DNA from: Agarophyton chilense
Taxonomy: Eukaryota; Rhodophyta; Florideophyceae; Gracilariales; Gracilariaceae
NCBI GenBank assembly: GCA_030374765.1
Contig: JARGXX010000034.1
Location: 248,001-312,000, forward strand
DNA length: 64,000 nucleotides
Reading direction: 5' to 3'
In this document: positions 39,591 to 52,806 of the stretch, one piece after another
How positions within the stretch are numbered: position 1 is the first letter of the stretch
How the letters are laid out: each line of letters begins with the position of its first letter
Notes under the pieces: model-generated
What the model saw: the letters and a program-made list of their open reading frames with translations, nothing else
What the model was told of the DNA's origin: nothing
The model's database searches: none
Program-made: the position numbers and the translations under genes

Positions 39591-41918
39591 TGGTTCAAAG
39601 TATACTCAGAAAATGTATCATATCTACTATGGGCCACCATATAGGGGCATGGAAGCCTAAGGCTTAGGATGTAATATGGCAAAGCTTTCAAACTCTGTTT
39701 GACGAACCTTCTTAGTGACGACGTTTCCTCCTGCGGCGAGTGCATTTACCATCCTTCCTCTCTGGGAGGAAACGCACCACGCGACAGTCCGAAATGTGTC
39801 TGAAAGAAGGGTCTAATCCAACACAGGACTCAAGAGCAACCTGCGTGAGATCCATATGATACTTCTCCACTAAATCAATAATCATTTTCGCTCCCCATCT
39901 ATGCAAATCGCATGCAGGTATTTGCCAAATGCCTGAAGACTGGCTAAGAAGAAGTTTCCGATATCGTGGAAGATATCCTAATCGACGTTTTGTACAGTTC
40001 CATCGCGAAGGTAACCAAATCTAATAACACGGGTCTTTTCCTGGACACACCTATGCATATCCTTGAGGTACCGGACCTTTTCTCGGACCTCCCTTCGCGC
40101 CATCCAGTTCCAATGTTCAAGCTCAATAATATCACCAAACTAAAGACCTTAAATGGCGTTCAAGTATGTCTCTTTATCGTCTGTGCTCTTTCTAACAAGG
40201 TCGAAGAGATGCGCCGAAAAATCAGCAGCCTTCTCGGACCTAATCGTAATAGCTAATGCATTACTTAAAGAAGCTTCAAGCCAGAAAAAAGCCCCTTCGT
40301 GAAACCGCACGGACGTATGACGGAGATAGAAACTTCGGACGCTAGACGATGGCGTTTGCGCTTTGGGTTGAAGCACGGTGAGCCTCTAACCTGTCTTTGT
40401 GCTGCAAGTAGCTTGCATGCTCTTGATCGCTTCATACCGGTCCTTGCCTCCAAAATGAAAGATTTCTTCTGCTCATTCGCCATCATACGTCATCCTACTC
40501 CTCGATGCACAACCTCCAACGGGATGACTGTAATTGATTCAGAAAGTATCCATATCTATGCGGCATACTACATTAGTTCCATGATCCTGAGCATAGCATT
40601 GGTCCTTACTCTCATAACGACCCCCTTTCAACATCCATACTTTTGCGATCATCCAATCGTCGTACTCAATTCTGGTATCGGGATCTTCGTCGTAATCCAA
40701 AGCCTTTGTCAGGACCAATGACATCAGCATCAACTCTTCAAACTGAGTGTCACGAAACTGCCGTATAAAATGCGTTATCCTGCACCCGAGCAAACTAATG
40801 GATTCGTTGTCACTAAATCGCACGAGAATGTTGCTGCCTTATAATGTGATTGCGTTAATTTTTTGACGACGCGCTGCGGTTTGGAGCAAAGAAGTTTGGT
40901 AATATTCTTGTTAAGGAATTGATAAAGATATGTTTTGTTTGTTATTATTGCTGCTTTGCCTGCGCGCCGCTGCCGTGGGGCTTTTCCCTCAATAGATTTG
41001 CAAGCCGCCTGTTTAATGAAAGCTGTATATAGATTCACCTGAGCGGAAGTCGTCCACGCTGTCTGGAAAGAGGTGAAAAGTCGAGTTCCACGTCTAAGTT
41101 TCAGATTTTTAGATGAAAGAAGTGACATCGCTAGTTTGGCGTTCTGGCGCGTGCGTGATTCTCGAAAAATAAGGGGTAGTCGATAAACGCTGAGGAAACG
41201 CAGAGAATATTCGTTGAGATAACTGCCCTGAGAGGAAGATGCGCGAACGTTTTTCGCGTTTAGGGTCAGAAAGATTCTTGAGCATCGAACCACACTACAA
41301 AAAATCTAGTTTTATTGTATCGCGCCAAGGCAGCGAGTGTGCGATGAACGATAGCTACCTGGAACAATGCCGCCGGAGCTGCATACTAAACCTCACCTTT
41401 GATCCACCTCAAGACACTGGGGACAGAGAAGAAAGAGGGGACACCTTGTGCCCGTTCCATCTTCCTCGGTTCCACCGCGCGTGACAAGTGCATACTAAAC
41501 ATTAGACCAACAGCCCTCCCGCTCTGCCCACGACTGCTTCCCATAAAATCCCCTTTGGAAACGAGGTGTAGTAGTCAGTGAACTTTCCAATGGCACGTAG
41601 AATTCGTTTAGGTGGGGCAAGCGAGATCGAGCAATGAGTGAACCGGCTCACTTCTGTTGAACAAGGTTCGATTTTCGTATTGCCGCCCAGAAACTTTTTA
41701 TTTTGCACACAATTTAGAAAACAATTAAATTACTGTGTCCCATTCAACCAGCAGTCACCGGCAACTAAACTTCATGGTGCAGCAGGAGGCATAAGGTAGC
41801 GGTGCATGACATGGTTGGTCCACCACAGACGCTGTGTCATGCACGAGCTGTTCATCATCGTTGGCAACGTTACTACTCGCATTCAACTCATGAAGATAAG
41901 CTTGTGATAATAAGACGT
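39591..41918. other. Unclassified region with weak minus-strand frames
   Basis: Minus-strand frames at 39712-39906, 40149-40486, 40539-40823 and 40775-41293 look compositionally plausible (for example EELMLMSLVLTKALDYDED in 40539-40823), but they fall in different registers. I recognise no domain and see no convincing splice signals. They may be a decayed gene or transposon. Confidence 0.3.
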
Positions 41919-42415
41919 TCATATGAGAGCTATCAGATGATGGATACATGTTCTGGGTGCTCGCGACGTGCGTGGTTGTATGAGACGTATGCCGCGTTTA
42001 AAACGCGTCGTGTGTGTATGGTGTGAAGTGAAACTCATGTTGCGTGGGTGATATGTGACGGCAAATTCGAATGGGATTGGTTGTTGGAATGAGGCTTGTC
42101 TAAAGGTTTCTAAGGCTTTAAGAGCCTGTTGAAAATCTTCTTCTGTGAGAAAGACGTTGGAAACAATATAATCTGAAAACGATGGAAAGTGAGAGGGTGT
42201 AGTATCCAAGTTGAAAAGAACTCCGTTGGTTTCTTTTTCTGGCGGATGTGTTATCGGATTTGTGGGAGCAATGGGTTTGTCGCGCCAAATGATGGAAATT
42301 GACTGATTGTTTGTGAGAGGGAATGTTCTGATGATGATAAAGACGGACTGTTTTTCATTGCGGGTCGGGTTTTTTGTAGGTGTGAGGCGGTGAAATGAAA
42401 GCTGAATGAAACGCT
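41919..42415 (-). other. Unrecognised open frame, possible exon
   Basis: A stop-free minus-strand stretch of about 165 codons without an ATG at its upstream end, reading through SVFIIIRTFPLTNN, SIIWRDKPIAP and a helical LTEEDFQQALKALETF. Composition looks coding. It could be an internal exon or a remnant. Function unknown; low confidence. Confidence 0.3.
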
Positions 42416-42845
42416 CTTACGTTTGCGCGGTTGTTTGGGGTTGGTGAATCGTTTGAAAAAGATATGGGCGATGTTGACGGTTGATAAGCTTTACTGACGT
42501 GTCGAAGCTGCGATTCCCGCTGCTTAAAGCAGATAACTACTTCAATTAATAGAAGAAGTTTGCATTCGTTTTGCACGCGAAAGGAGTCTGGCACTTCGTA
42601 GATGGCACAAAGCCCTGACAGAGACAGAGGTTAGGAACGGCATAGAAGTAAGATCAGCTATCAGAAGTTGCTTTATCCTTTATATTGCTTGCCATTCGTC
42701 CACGAATCGTGTGTAGCACCAATGATCGACATATAGGATTCTAATGTAGTCTGAAACAATATAAAAAATATTTTTCATGTGCTTTCGTGGGCGAGAATAG
42801 ACTCGTTATTAGAAACGCACCAAGGTTTAAAAATGAACCCTAAAA

Positions 42846-44349
42846 ATGAGTTTTTTGGAGTACGTATGTCGCCTACCACCAATTGAGTCTAAGTTACGTG
42901 GTATTGACCACAGTATAACAGATGGAGAGCAACTGGGAGCACTGCTGAGAGGTCTATCGAATGGCTTACGAGTCATGAAGGAAGTCATGAAAGGCACAGG
43001 AAAACCCTGTGAAGACGCAGTTGCGATAATGATTCAGAACTAAGACGAAAGAAGGATGGATGGCGTGGAGGCTGAAAAATTATGGATCGAGATCCCTCCA
43101 AGCAGGAAGTGGGAAAAGATACTAGGAGAAGATTGGAAGTTCCTCTGCGCAAGGAGATGCTTCACATAGCAGAAAATGGTACTTTTGTGACAGAAAAAGG
43201 CACTTGAAGCGCAATTGTTAGTTTAATCCAGAGATTAAGAACTACAAAGGGTGCAATAGACAAGAAAAGACTCAAAAGAATGCAACAGAGAATGGTAAAC
43301 AGGACGATGGAAGTCCATGCTTCAATTTCATTGAAAGCACTATCGCAAACGGAAAAGTCTTGGACACACGAGTGACTGTAAATGAATATTATGAGACTGG
43401 CACTGATTATTGATTGGTTACAGTAAAAAAGCCGATGAAGACCAGGCAAAGTAAGTGGTATCTGGACTCAGGCGCATCTGTGTACATGATGAATGACTTC
43501 AAAAGCTTCTGTGGTTCAGTGAAGAGATCTGTAAAGACATTCATCTCGGAGTAAAATGAAGCGAAAATATCGTTTGAAGGAAGAGGAGACGTACGATGTA
43601 GCGTGAGGATGGGAGAAAAGGATGAGACTCTTCATCTTGAGAACGTCCAATATGTTCCAAAGCTCATGTGTAACCTTTTCTCAGTAAGCGTGATCCAGCG
43701 GAAATGGTTCTCAATTCTGTTTACTAATGATGAATTTGACAACGAGATTGCGTGGATAGGGATACAGGGCATTAACAAACCCTTGGCTATTGCTGCAGAG
43801 CGCGACGAAGGCCTTTGTTAACTACTACTAACACACCGACCAGTGGATCACGATTCGGCATTTATAGCGCAAGATGATCTAAAGGTTTGGCAAAACAGAA
43901 TAAGCCATCCCAGTTTCCAGTACCTACGAAAAACGCTCATGATGTTCAAGGGCCTTTCGTTGGAAGGAGTCCAGAAAATGGATCACTATGAGTCATCTAC
44001 CTTAAGCACAACAGTCAGAGCACCCGGACTGCCAAAAATCGAAAAGAAAAGATTGAAAATGAGCATTCTAGAACTCGTTTATACCGATTTTATGGGTCCA
44101 ATCAAGGTACAGTCTCTACCAGGAGCAAGGCACGTTGTGACTGCATACGAGGACAAGAGCTGCCTGTCTTCAGTGAGGTTCTGTAGAAAGAGGTCGTCCT
44201 GCGAGGATGCGTTGGGGCAGATGATATCATATTTAGATGCTCAGTCGTGTGTCTACAAACTCGATGGAGGGGGGGTCGGTTATGTGCCTACTTCAAAACG
44301 CAGGTTCCCCGAGTGTCCGCCGCGACAGGCGAAGAAGACTGAGCACTAG
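42846..44349 (+). pseudogene. Ty1/copia remnant: gag, protease, integrase start
   Basis: Gag fragment 42846-43043, then protease WYLDSGAS with the D-S-G triad (about 43454), a GAG-pre-integrase region (LKVWQNRISHPSFQYL), and integrase start with LELVYTDFMGPI (first Asp) and HVVTAYEDKS. It breaks off after about 44340, before the second Asp. Stops at about 43552 and 43819. Same broad family as 57200-58718. Confidence 0.75.
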
Positions 44350-45308
44350 CACAGTGACACTTGTCACTAGCGTAAGCAGTTCAATGTCGAATAAAAAAAT
44401 TCTATCGATTAGGAGAGAGAACTATGACATCTTCCATCAGTCATAAGTAGGAAAGATGCTATGTATATTAAAGGGCGTATCGATATACTATTGGTAAAAA
44501 TCATGAATATATGGCTTTCGATAACACTTGAGTCTTTTCTAAATGTTTACTCTGCAAAGTATTCACTGTTGAACTGGGATGAGACAGCATTCGTTGTCAA
44601 AAAGTTGTTCAAGTCTAGAGCACCGCTGAGTTTTCGTCATACCATCACCAGGGTTGTCTGTACCAAGAATTCTGCCGGTTTTGCTTATTTATGTCTGATG
44701 ATACGCTTCACGCGCGGCCATACTGTCCAGCATGAGAAAATTTTCGGTCGGTGTCGTCTCCTTGATGATAGATTTAGACACACAGTCACTGTTTGTCAAC
44801 ATAATGGGCGAAATATTTTGATTCAACATCGACTACAGTTCACACTTAAACAGATATGCAAAACGCGTGTAACTCTGCCCCCGATTTGATCGAACACGTC
44901 TTCGACTTTTGTCGCTGCTGTAGTGTATATTGTTATGGTCACCAGTGTAATCTCCCAAACCGATTAAATAACCAAGTTGTGAGTGTGGCGACGGGGTGTT
45001 GCGGAAAAAACTGTCACTGTACGCTCGTATGCGTAGTTTTTTTCTTGTTAAACCGGTGTTAAAGCAGACCTCTCGTTGAGGTTGCTCGCGTGCGGCGGAT
45101 CAGTTCGTTGATTGATTTAATGGCGGCCAAGTTGAACTCTTGTGTCTATAATTTAAGCCAGCAATTTGTCAAGGGCCAAAATCTCTGGCCTAATGTGGAT
45201 TTAAAGTCTGTTTCAAAATCATATCCCTCGCCCAAATTTTCCAAAAATCGACGTTTTGGCTACAGTAAAACTAACAAAAACAGTGTGAAAAAAAATTCAA
45301 GTAAAAAA
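44350..45308. other. No recognised gene
   Basis: AT-rich. The 142-codon plus frame 44461-44889 has no known motif and is not supported by context. Confidence 0.45.
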
Positions 45309-46400
45309 ACTGGTTCAAAAACACAACCTTTATAGCATCTTTTTTATTCTAACGCGAGTTGAGTATTTTATTTTTGCCCCTTTGGCCTGTATAACACTTA
45401 TAAAACGCTTTGGCATTGATTCTATAAAAGAATTGATAGAACTACAGTTAATCTTTTCCCAACAATCTTTGATACAGTTTTTTAGATCAAAAACTGTATC
45501 AAATTGCCTTCTTTGCCCATAAACCATTCTAGCCAACATTCTCCAAATGTTTTCGATAGGGTTGAGGTCAGGAGAGCGCACAGGCCATTCCATAACCAAC
45601 ATATTTAGACTATTGAACCACTGTTTCATAGAATTAGACTTATGCACAGGTGGATTATCATGCTGAAAAATAAAATTTTCTCCGTGCATACAGTATGCAA
45701 AAGGTAAAAGATAGTATTCTAGAACCTCAGCATACTTCTCAGAGTTCATTGTAGTTTCAACAAAAGCCATATCAGTTGCTTCTTTCGTGGAAATTCCAGC
45801 CCAAACCATTACTGGTGCGCCTCCTGAATGCATGATCACAAATTCTTTCTTTTCTTTTCGTAGATCATGCCAATAAAATATATAGCAATCTTGCCCATCA
45901 AGGTTAAACTTTTTTTCGTTGGAAAAGATAACATTATTCCATTCCGTTTTCCAATAAGTCTTTTGAGCACACCATTAAACTCTACTTTTCTTGTGATTAT
46001 CTTTTAAAAAAAAAGTTTTCCTCATTTTTGTGTACTTGAACAAATTTTGACGGTTGACTTTCCACCATATTGTAGATCTTCATAGAGAGAATTTTAGATT
46101 TTTGACAATTTTTTCGCAAGATGAAGTGTTATGGCATAGTTTTCGCTTAGTTACACGCTTATCGGCCAGGGAAAGTGACGTAGGACAGCCGGTTGAACGC
46201 TTTTTCCCGTATGTAGCGAGGTTTTTGATGAAGTAGCCGATTGGTTTTGGGCTCCGCTTGAGTTTTCGGGCTATATCTGCTGGAATCATACCCTGACCTA
46301 CTAATTCAATTATTTCCAGCTGTTCAGAGCGTGTCAGAGGTGCGCTATGAGCCATAATTGAGGAAATGATTGTATAAAGGATAAACTTTTGAAACAGTGT
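45309..46400 (-). mobile_element. Tc1/mariner DNA transposon, about 1.1 kb
   Basis: Transposase frames (minus) lie between an inverted repeat of about 26 bp (45309-45334 and 46375-46400; ACTGKTTCAAAA ... CCTTTATA, 20 of 26 matching). TA dinucleotides lie just outside both ends. Size and layout fit a Tc1 element; it is inactive. Confidence 0.8.
45330..46355 (-). pseudogene. Tc1/mariner transposase, broken
   Basis: N-terminal helix-turn-helix at 46080-46355 (LTRSEQLEIIELVGQGMIP, DIARKLKRSP). Catalytic part: FSNEKKFNL (the first Asp of the usual FSDE motif is Asn, codon 45918-45920), VMVWAGIS, FQHDNPPVH (second Asp), and SPDLNPIENIW (final Glu). The C-terminal 169 codons (45330-45839) are clean; frameshifts or stops lie at 45840-46080. 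Confidence 0.85.
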
Positions 46401-46419
46401 TATTGACTAGTGGTTTTTA

Positions 46420-47130
46420 TTGTTGTGAAATGTGCTCTACAGTACAGGAAATGCCTTTTTGGCGCAGTTTTTGTAAGGGGATATGTTTTTGAAACACACC
46501 GTACCAATCAAATTCTTGCCGCTTTGAAGGCATCTCTGGATACGTGGAGTCATATCATAGGAGCTTGATACGGTTGAAAAACTGTGTCTGGTGCAGTTTG
46601 TAGCCATTTGATTTCTTCTGAACTTTAATTCCAGCAAATCTGAAGTTTTGGTACTCTTTGTCTTTTAAATCGAAGCGAACTTCGGTTATTCTGGACTGAT
46701 TATCAAATTCAGGATCTACAGTACTGATTATGTCATCGACCTACGCCCCAGTTACGCATATAAGCTTGCTATTCACTCTTTTTGAAAACAAGGACAAGTC
46801 TCCGGCTTGGGGGGTCCTTGACAAATCTTCGCGGAAGTGCCTGGTGAATTTCGAGTTCCAGTAATCACCTGAGTCGACTATGCCGTAGAGTGGCTTCAAT
46901 AGTTTCAGAAGCGAACTCTCCGAAAGTCGAAATTCCGCTTCTGGTTTCACGTAGATGTCGTGCATCAACCGGTCGGCTAACTGCAAATACGTCTGCAAAA
47001 CGTCTTCCCTATTAACCACATTGATCTCTTCCAGATATCCGTCAGATATTAGTTTCGAATATCTTAAGTACATCCCATGAGTGTCATTTGGACATCCAAA
47101 ATGTCTTGTAGATATCCAAATAATAATCAA
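46420..47130 (-). pseudogene. Ty1/copia reverse transcriptase fragment
   Basis: ESSLLKLLKPLYGIVDSGDYWNSKF is a signature of the copia RT. The catalytic YVDD reads stop-VDD: an amber (46741-46743) replaces the Tyr, one base from TAT/TAC. The register continues with DDIISTVDPEF, FAGIKVQKKSNGYKLHQTQF to a TGA at 46555-46557, and again beyond it. No gag or LTR is joined. Confidence 0.72.
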
Positions 47131-48600
47131 ATGATGTGCATAAGAGATACCTGATGGATGTCCAAAACATCTTCTTTAGACGTTCTATTGATATCCAATT
47201 TGATATCCGACAGATGCTATCAGCTTTTGGGGCATCTATAGAACATCTCACAGATATCTTTAGTATATCTCATGGACATATTATTGCAAATCTAACGGTG
47301 AACCACAAGTTATATTTTACACTCATCTAATGGACATCGGTTGCCCATCGGTTGGGTGTCGGGTACTTCCCTGAGATCGTTTTGGATGGAAAACGGATAT
47401 CACATGGGCATCTTTATGGTTCACTTGGCCTGGGACTATAGGAGGGAACCAAATAGGGCGGCAATGGCCACGAGGACTGGTATGGAAGATTGTCTCAGCG
47501 TTGTACCGGTGTGAACCAGAAGACTTTTTTCGAAATCAGTGTGTCTATGGGCAATGAACCGCGCTTTGTAATCTTCAATATCCGTATCCTTGTTATCTCA
47601 TCCTCCGATTTTCCGCTTGACCCCAACCAAGGTGATATTGGATATTTCAACTAACTTGTGAGTTTGGAAACAATCCCTCGAAGGGGTAATCCTATTGCAT
47701 ACCAAGATGCAGTCTTCTAACTGCCGCCAAATGTTCAGGCTGAGTTCTGCTTTATGAAGAAAATTACGCGAGTAAACTTCTTGGCGATGAGATGCTCTGA
47801 GTGGCGAGAACGAACTTGTTCATGGTATAAGGATCCTTACAAAAACTTGGACACTGAAAGCATTCGCTCAGCAAACCGACGAGTTCGGTATGTTCCCACA
47901 TCACTATGGCTGTTGCATCTCGAAACATGTTGAGTCTGTTTCAACGAATTTCTTCCCGTGGTGACCTACAAAGTTCTCTACCTTCTCAAGTGTCATTATT
48001 TCAGACTCTAGTGCGTAGTCGTCAGCGAATGGCCTGTCCGCACAGCGACTTACGACCAGTACCGAGTGTGGTTCATCTCGTTGCGGGTTCGCGCTAGCAG
48101 TCGTGCTTCGTACCTGTGCATTTCATTTAGAGGTAAATCCGACGCCCGAAAAAATCGGTAAATACTGAATAAATAAACCACATTGCCTAGGCCTCGGTTC
48201 TTCTTGACCAGAGTGAACGGAAACCGATAGCCGAACGCAGAACCTGCAAGCCCAAAAAAAAAATAGCAAAACCGCGCAGGACAGAGAAGGGAAAATATCG
48301 ACTGTTCGCGTGTGTACGGGAATGATGATGGCCACCTGTGCCCTCGTTGAAGCTGTAAACCCGTACAAGGAGATCGAACACATGAAACGTAACCGGTTGG
48401 ATGAAGAGAACTGTCCAGATACAAGCTGGACTTTAAGATAGCTGCACGGTCAAACCTGGATGGACAGCTGAGCCACACTTAAGAATTGTCTTGCATTTAG
48501 TTAGAAAAGGTGACCTTTGCACTAGGGTCTGAGCTCCTTTGAAACTTAGTGCCCGGGCTCGGCCACCATACTTTGTAATACACGTTATGCACACCTAAGC
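47131..48600. other. No recognised gene; degenerate GATATCC/GATGTCC-rich stretch
   Basis: 47090-47345 repeats variations of gatatcc, gatgtcc and ggacat without fixed period, giving several short frames. The rest holds short frames on both strands without recognised motifs. Confidence 0.45.
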
Positions 48601-51570
48601 TGTTGTCATGGTCCTCTGCACAAAATGACGATGAACCCCACCGGTCTTCTGCCTACTTTACAAGACTTCCTTACCATCCGCACGTTTGTGACCGTGCCTG
48701 ACGGTAGCCGACCACCCACTCTCCCACCAGTCTCTCAGTGGTTTTTCTTGTACGCGTGGTACGCTCGTATCCGATTGCCTCTAACCGCTCAGATCCTCAC
48801 ACGTCTAAGATCCAACTCACACTGGAGGTCGTCGAATCGGCGCAAGCCGGAGAGTCAACGGAAGAGCCCGGTTTTGGACCAGTTATGAAATCCCCCTGCA
48901 ACGCCTTCTGCGGGGGTTTTATTATGGCTCCTTTAAGAGGCTATATTCTCATTTTTTGGCCTCGAAATAATCCTTGGAAGGTGTCAAAAGAAGTGGGGGG
49001 AAAGGCAGGAGAGAACCTCTTCGGAGTGTGGGCACCATTGGCAGGGGTCTCGTCGAGGAAGGGGCGGATAAGCATTGTGGCGGAGATGGCATCCGATGGT
49101 CGTAGTGACCTAGTGTGGTGCAATGCCGCGAGACAAAGCAGTCATGAAGATGCAGATCTTCCCCTCAAGAGAATAATACAGCGAGCGGAGCCTCGTTATA
49201 TGCGCACGACTGATTCGGAGTATAATTCCGAGGCTCAGCTTCACGATAAGCGGGGAGTGTAGAGAAGAAGCAGCAGAATCTACGATACGTGTGTGCGGTA
49301 TCCTCTGATGAAGTCACGGGTATACAGTAGTGGTGATGGCAATGACGAGTTGTCGAAAGTCCGTCGCCATGAGAGCAAATAAGTAACCATCAAGAAAAGG
49401 GGAAAAGAAATTACTAGAGTGAGGGTAGAATAAAGTAGAAAACAGGGGATAAGAAAGACAGAAAGAACCAAATACTGGGGTGAGAATCTACACACTGTGT
49501 GTATAGCGAGCTGACGACAGTGGCGGTGATAATTTTGTTGAAGCAAGGTAGTTAGACAGGTCCTAGGCTAAGCAGACTACCCTCTGGAAGTTGTTAGTAC
49601 TCATGCAGGCGTATTGTAAGTCTAGAGAAAAGAACCCTCTGTTTAGGTGGTTTCTTGGTTTCTTGGCGGAGTCGCCGAAATACTGTGGTAATTTCCCTAT
49701 ATACGTGTAAACTTTTTTTTTCAATATCCACACTATCCAGCAATGCTGGCAACCACCACTTGACTATCCATGCTATAATTTATACTGTCATACCCATATG
49801 AATGGGTCACAGGGCATGCATTCGTGTAGAGATTCCCAGGCCGTAAAAAGGGGGCAATGATACTCAGCAAAAGGCAATGCTTGTAATGATTTGCACATTT
49901 GAGAATACTTTAGTCTTATGAAATCATTCCTGTAGGGTTTCACTTCACATAGCGCACTAGTACACCATTACTCGGGTTGATTGGATTATACCACGCTGTT
50001 GTAATGATCCAAGCGATTACAAATCTAATCCCTCTGGTAAAAAAAGCGAATGAAAGTAAAAACTAAATCACATTCGTTGTGTTTACCCCGTACTAATCAT
50101 TTTATGCTACCACGGGGACTCTCCGGCTTTTGAATAATGATTCAAGTTTTAAGCATAAGACTAACGTACGCTACAGGCGAGGAGGCTAAATGAAGAGCGA
50201 TTAAGTACAAGAGTAGTTAGCTTCCCGTGTGTGGCTACGACGTTTTTATGAAGAAGATTTAGGGCGAAAAGGCTTTACAAAAGCAAACAAGAGCGAGAAA
50301 CGTGAGCTTGTAAACCAAAGGGATAAAATGGGACACACTTGTCACAGGGAAGAGAACGCCAATAATTGTTCAGTGTACATCCAAGAGCAGCATTTTTCAT
50401 CCAAGAAACGCGGGGTGGATACGTAACCTTCAAAGAGAGTACTAGATTGCAAAAGAACAAACAAGAATAGCCAAAAAAACTGGTTAAGAAAGTTATCTGA
50501 ACGCCGATACTAGGTCGCTGAGACCCGTTATTCAATTGTCTGAGACGGGTGAACACAAAACAATCATTCTGAATCTTCTTCTGACAAAGTTTATCCGGCA
50601 GAAAAGCTTTCACAGAGTGATACGAAGAAATCGAGTGTAAGACCACAGCAAGCCTCCATCGACTAGTGCATAAAACTTTTGTATTTTTTTTTGTACCAGC
50701 GGTGTATCTGTATTCTCCAAATACGTAGGAAGAGCCCTGATTGAGTATCGGAAATGGTGCCAGTGTCGGCTACATGTGGTAAAAAACCATTATGTGCAGA
50801 AATTAAAAAGAAAAAAGTAAAGTATCGATGTCTGCAAGAGTGAAATAATTACCCCTAACCCGAAAGCATTCGTTACGCAAAGCAATGTTAGATTTGCAGG
50901 TTAAATAAACCACTAGTGGCCGGCAGGTTATCTGTTCAAGGAAAAAACTATTAGTCAGACACGACAATGAGTTAAAGAGTCAAAAAGCTCGTGAAGCAAG
51001 CCTTACCAGGCACAAAGGCAAAGTTGCCGGCGCGCGAAGTACTAATGCCCAATAATTATTATTAGAATGATTAATTAACATTGCTCATAATATGGTGGCA
51101 ACCTCCACTAACCCTGATATGATGCACGTGTTTGAATAACTGCGGTATTCGGCAAAGCTATTCATATATCTTTGCAAGACCAAATTTTCCAAAGTTTAAC
51201 CAATTACTGGAATTCCCCGCATAAGGTTGGGCCGTATGTAGTGTGCTGTACTGCAATAAAACTTCGACTTTATAAGGATTAGTCTATGTAAAATACGTAA
51301 ATAAACCAGCACAGCTGTGTCAACTTAGTCCAGATCAATTGTGCAATACGTGTCCCAGTTACATACGAATTCAGCCATTATGCGCGTACTCGTGTATGAG
51401 GGTAACGGATGGCCGGCGGCGGCGGCCGGCGGTGAAATTACGAAACCTACACGTGTACCTGTATGTTACACTTAATCATCAAGCGATCCCCAGCGGTCTA
51501 ATGGTCCCCGGACCACTTCGTGCGGACGGGATCACACGCCAGCATGCAACAAGTCGTATGATACGATCCT
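48601..51570. other. AT-rich intergenic region, no supported gene
   Basis: Frames such as 48625-48888 and 48738-49262 overlap in different registers and show no family. The segment 49280-51300 is AT-rich with homopolymer runs and no credible coding sequence. Confidence 0.5.
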
Positions 51571-51631
51571 GGCCCAGGACACTGAATGGGCGCATACGAC
51601 TCGTATCCGCCGCCCATTCAGTGCCCTGGCC
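51571..51631. repeat. Foldback hairpin with about 28-bp arms
   Basis: Arms 51571-51598 and 51602-51631 share the perfect core CACTGAATGGGCG with a 3-base loop; the ends GGCCCAGG and GGCCAGGG also pair well. A shorter palindrome CGTATGATACG lies upstream (51555). Could be a MITE stump or a structured RNA. Confidence 0.7.
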
Positions 51632-52806
51632 GGGGCACTCCCCTTTAGCTCATTCGTAACTGATTGAATTGGATTTGCAACCCCGATGGTGATGGTCTTG
51701 CTTGCACACTTGAAAATGGCCAAAACATTCAAACTGTGTTTCAATCTTCGGTCGAGTATCGCTGGCCGAGAAGCTACCGAGGTGCGTAGTGTTTGCATCT
51801 CTGACGATTGTTCACATACGACCCATGATTGATGGGTTCTCTGCCGACAGGGATGGGTGGATTGAGGACAACGTTCTGGAGAAGCTGATTGAACGGCGCC
51901 GACGACGATGCAACATAAGACCATTATGCCGAGATGAGCAGCGCCCTAAGCTTTAATCGAGATCTCGAACGGAATCATCGTCGTCCACTTCCGAAATTGG
52001 CCCTAAAAAAGTACCTTTTCGTTCCTTCCTTTGCCAGAAATCGAAATGACTAGTGGACGCCCCCACAAAAAGAAACCTTTCCTCACGGTTCACCAAGGGG
52101 AATGACTTTGTATACCATTCCCTGTACCCAACGCCACTGGACACTCTACTGCACGTTTCGTCGCTTACAACGCATTTTCCCTCCCGCCGACTTCTACACC
52201 ACGCTTCGCTCACTGGTGCAAATGGCATTGTACATTACCACTTTTCTGCTCTTCATCACCCTCCTCACCTTCGCTAAGGCTCGCTACTTGGGTCTCTGTC
52301 ACAAGCAAGCCAAGATTCCATAACAGAAATGGCAGTTGTGATTCTATTGATAAGCTCCACTGGCCGCCCACCACGTACCGAAGCAGTATCTCCAGAACCG
52401 CAACGACGACGCTAAAAAATGAGTCAGTATTTCTCCTACCGTACACAGAATGCGCCTGTCAGCGTTTCGAGAACAACACGCATATCGGCGCTGCCTTTCG
52501 TTGTAGTACAGAGACAGCTGGTAGCCGGCGAATGTGCTGCTACAAAGAAACTGCGACCGGAAATCTGCACATGAGTAACATCAGTGACGTCAAAATAAGG
52601 CAATATATTAAAGAGATTTCGTTCTGTGATAATGGTGAAGGTCATGACCGAGTAGAGGACTATCAGGAGCGGTGAACATACTTACGCAAAGAAAGCAAAC
52701 AGCAAGTAGCTTTAGTCATGGATTCCCTAAACTATACTCAGCCCAGGTCCAATTCGCACAAGATATCTAAAAAGCTTCCCAACACATGGCCCATCTGGCC
52801 CGCCAA
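51632..52806. other. No supported gene
   Basis: Competing frames on both strands (51953-52228 minus, 52053-52323 plus). The plus frame at 52102-52323 has one hydrophobic stretch (MALYITTFLLFITLLTF) but no other sign of coding. Confidence 0.4.

Noticed and set aside
40539-40823. Minus-strand frame with LMLMSLVLTKALDYDED as a conserved host gene
   Set aside because: Looks coding in part, but adjoining frames are in other registers and no family or splice sites could be recognised.
44461-44889. 142-codon plus-strand frame
   Set aside because: No recognisable family and AT-rich surroundings; not enough to call a gene.
47330-48100. Decayed gene suggested by scattered plus-strand frames
   Set aside because: Stops are frequent in all frames and no domain emerges.
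48890-48925. Hairpin CCCCCTGCA...TGCGGGGG followed by TTTT, like a bacterial terminator (a similar one in the C LTR near 20200)
   Set aside because: The window is eukaryotic (gypsy, copia, Tc1, TATA boxes), so rho-independent termination does not apply; probably chance.
48625-49262. Overlapping plus-strand frames (87 and 174 codons)
   Set aside because: They overlap in different registers, with no motif, start context or homologous copy in the window.
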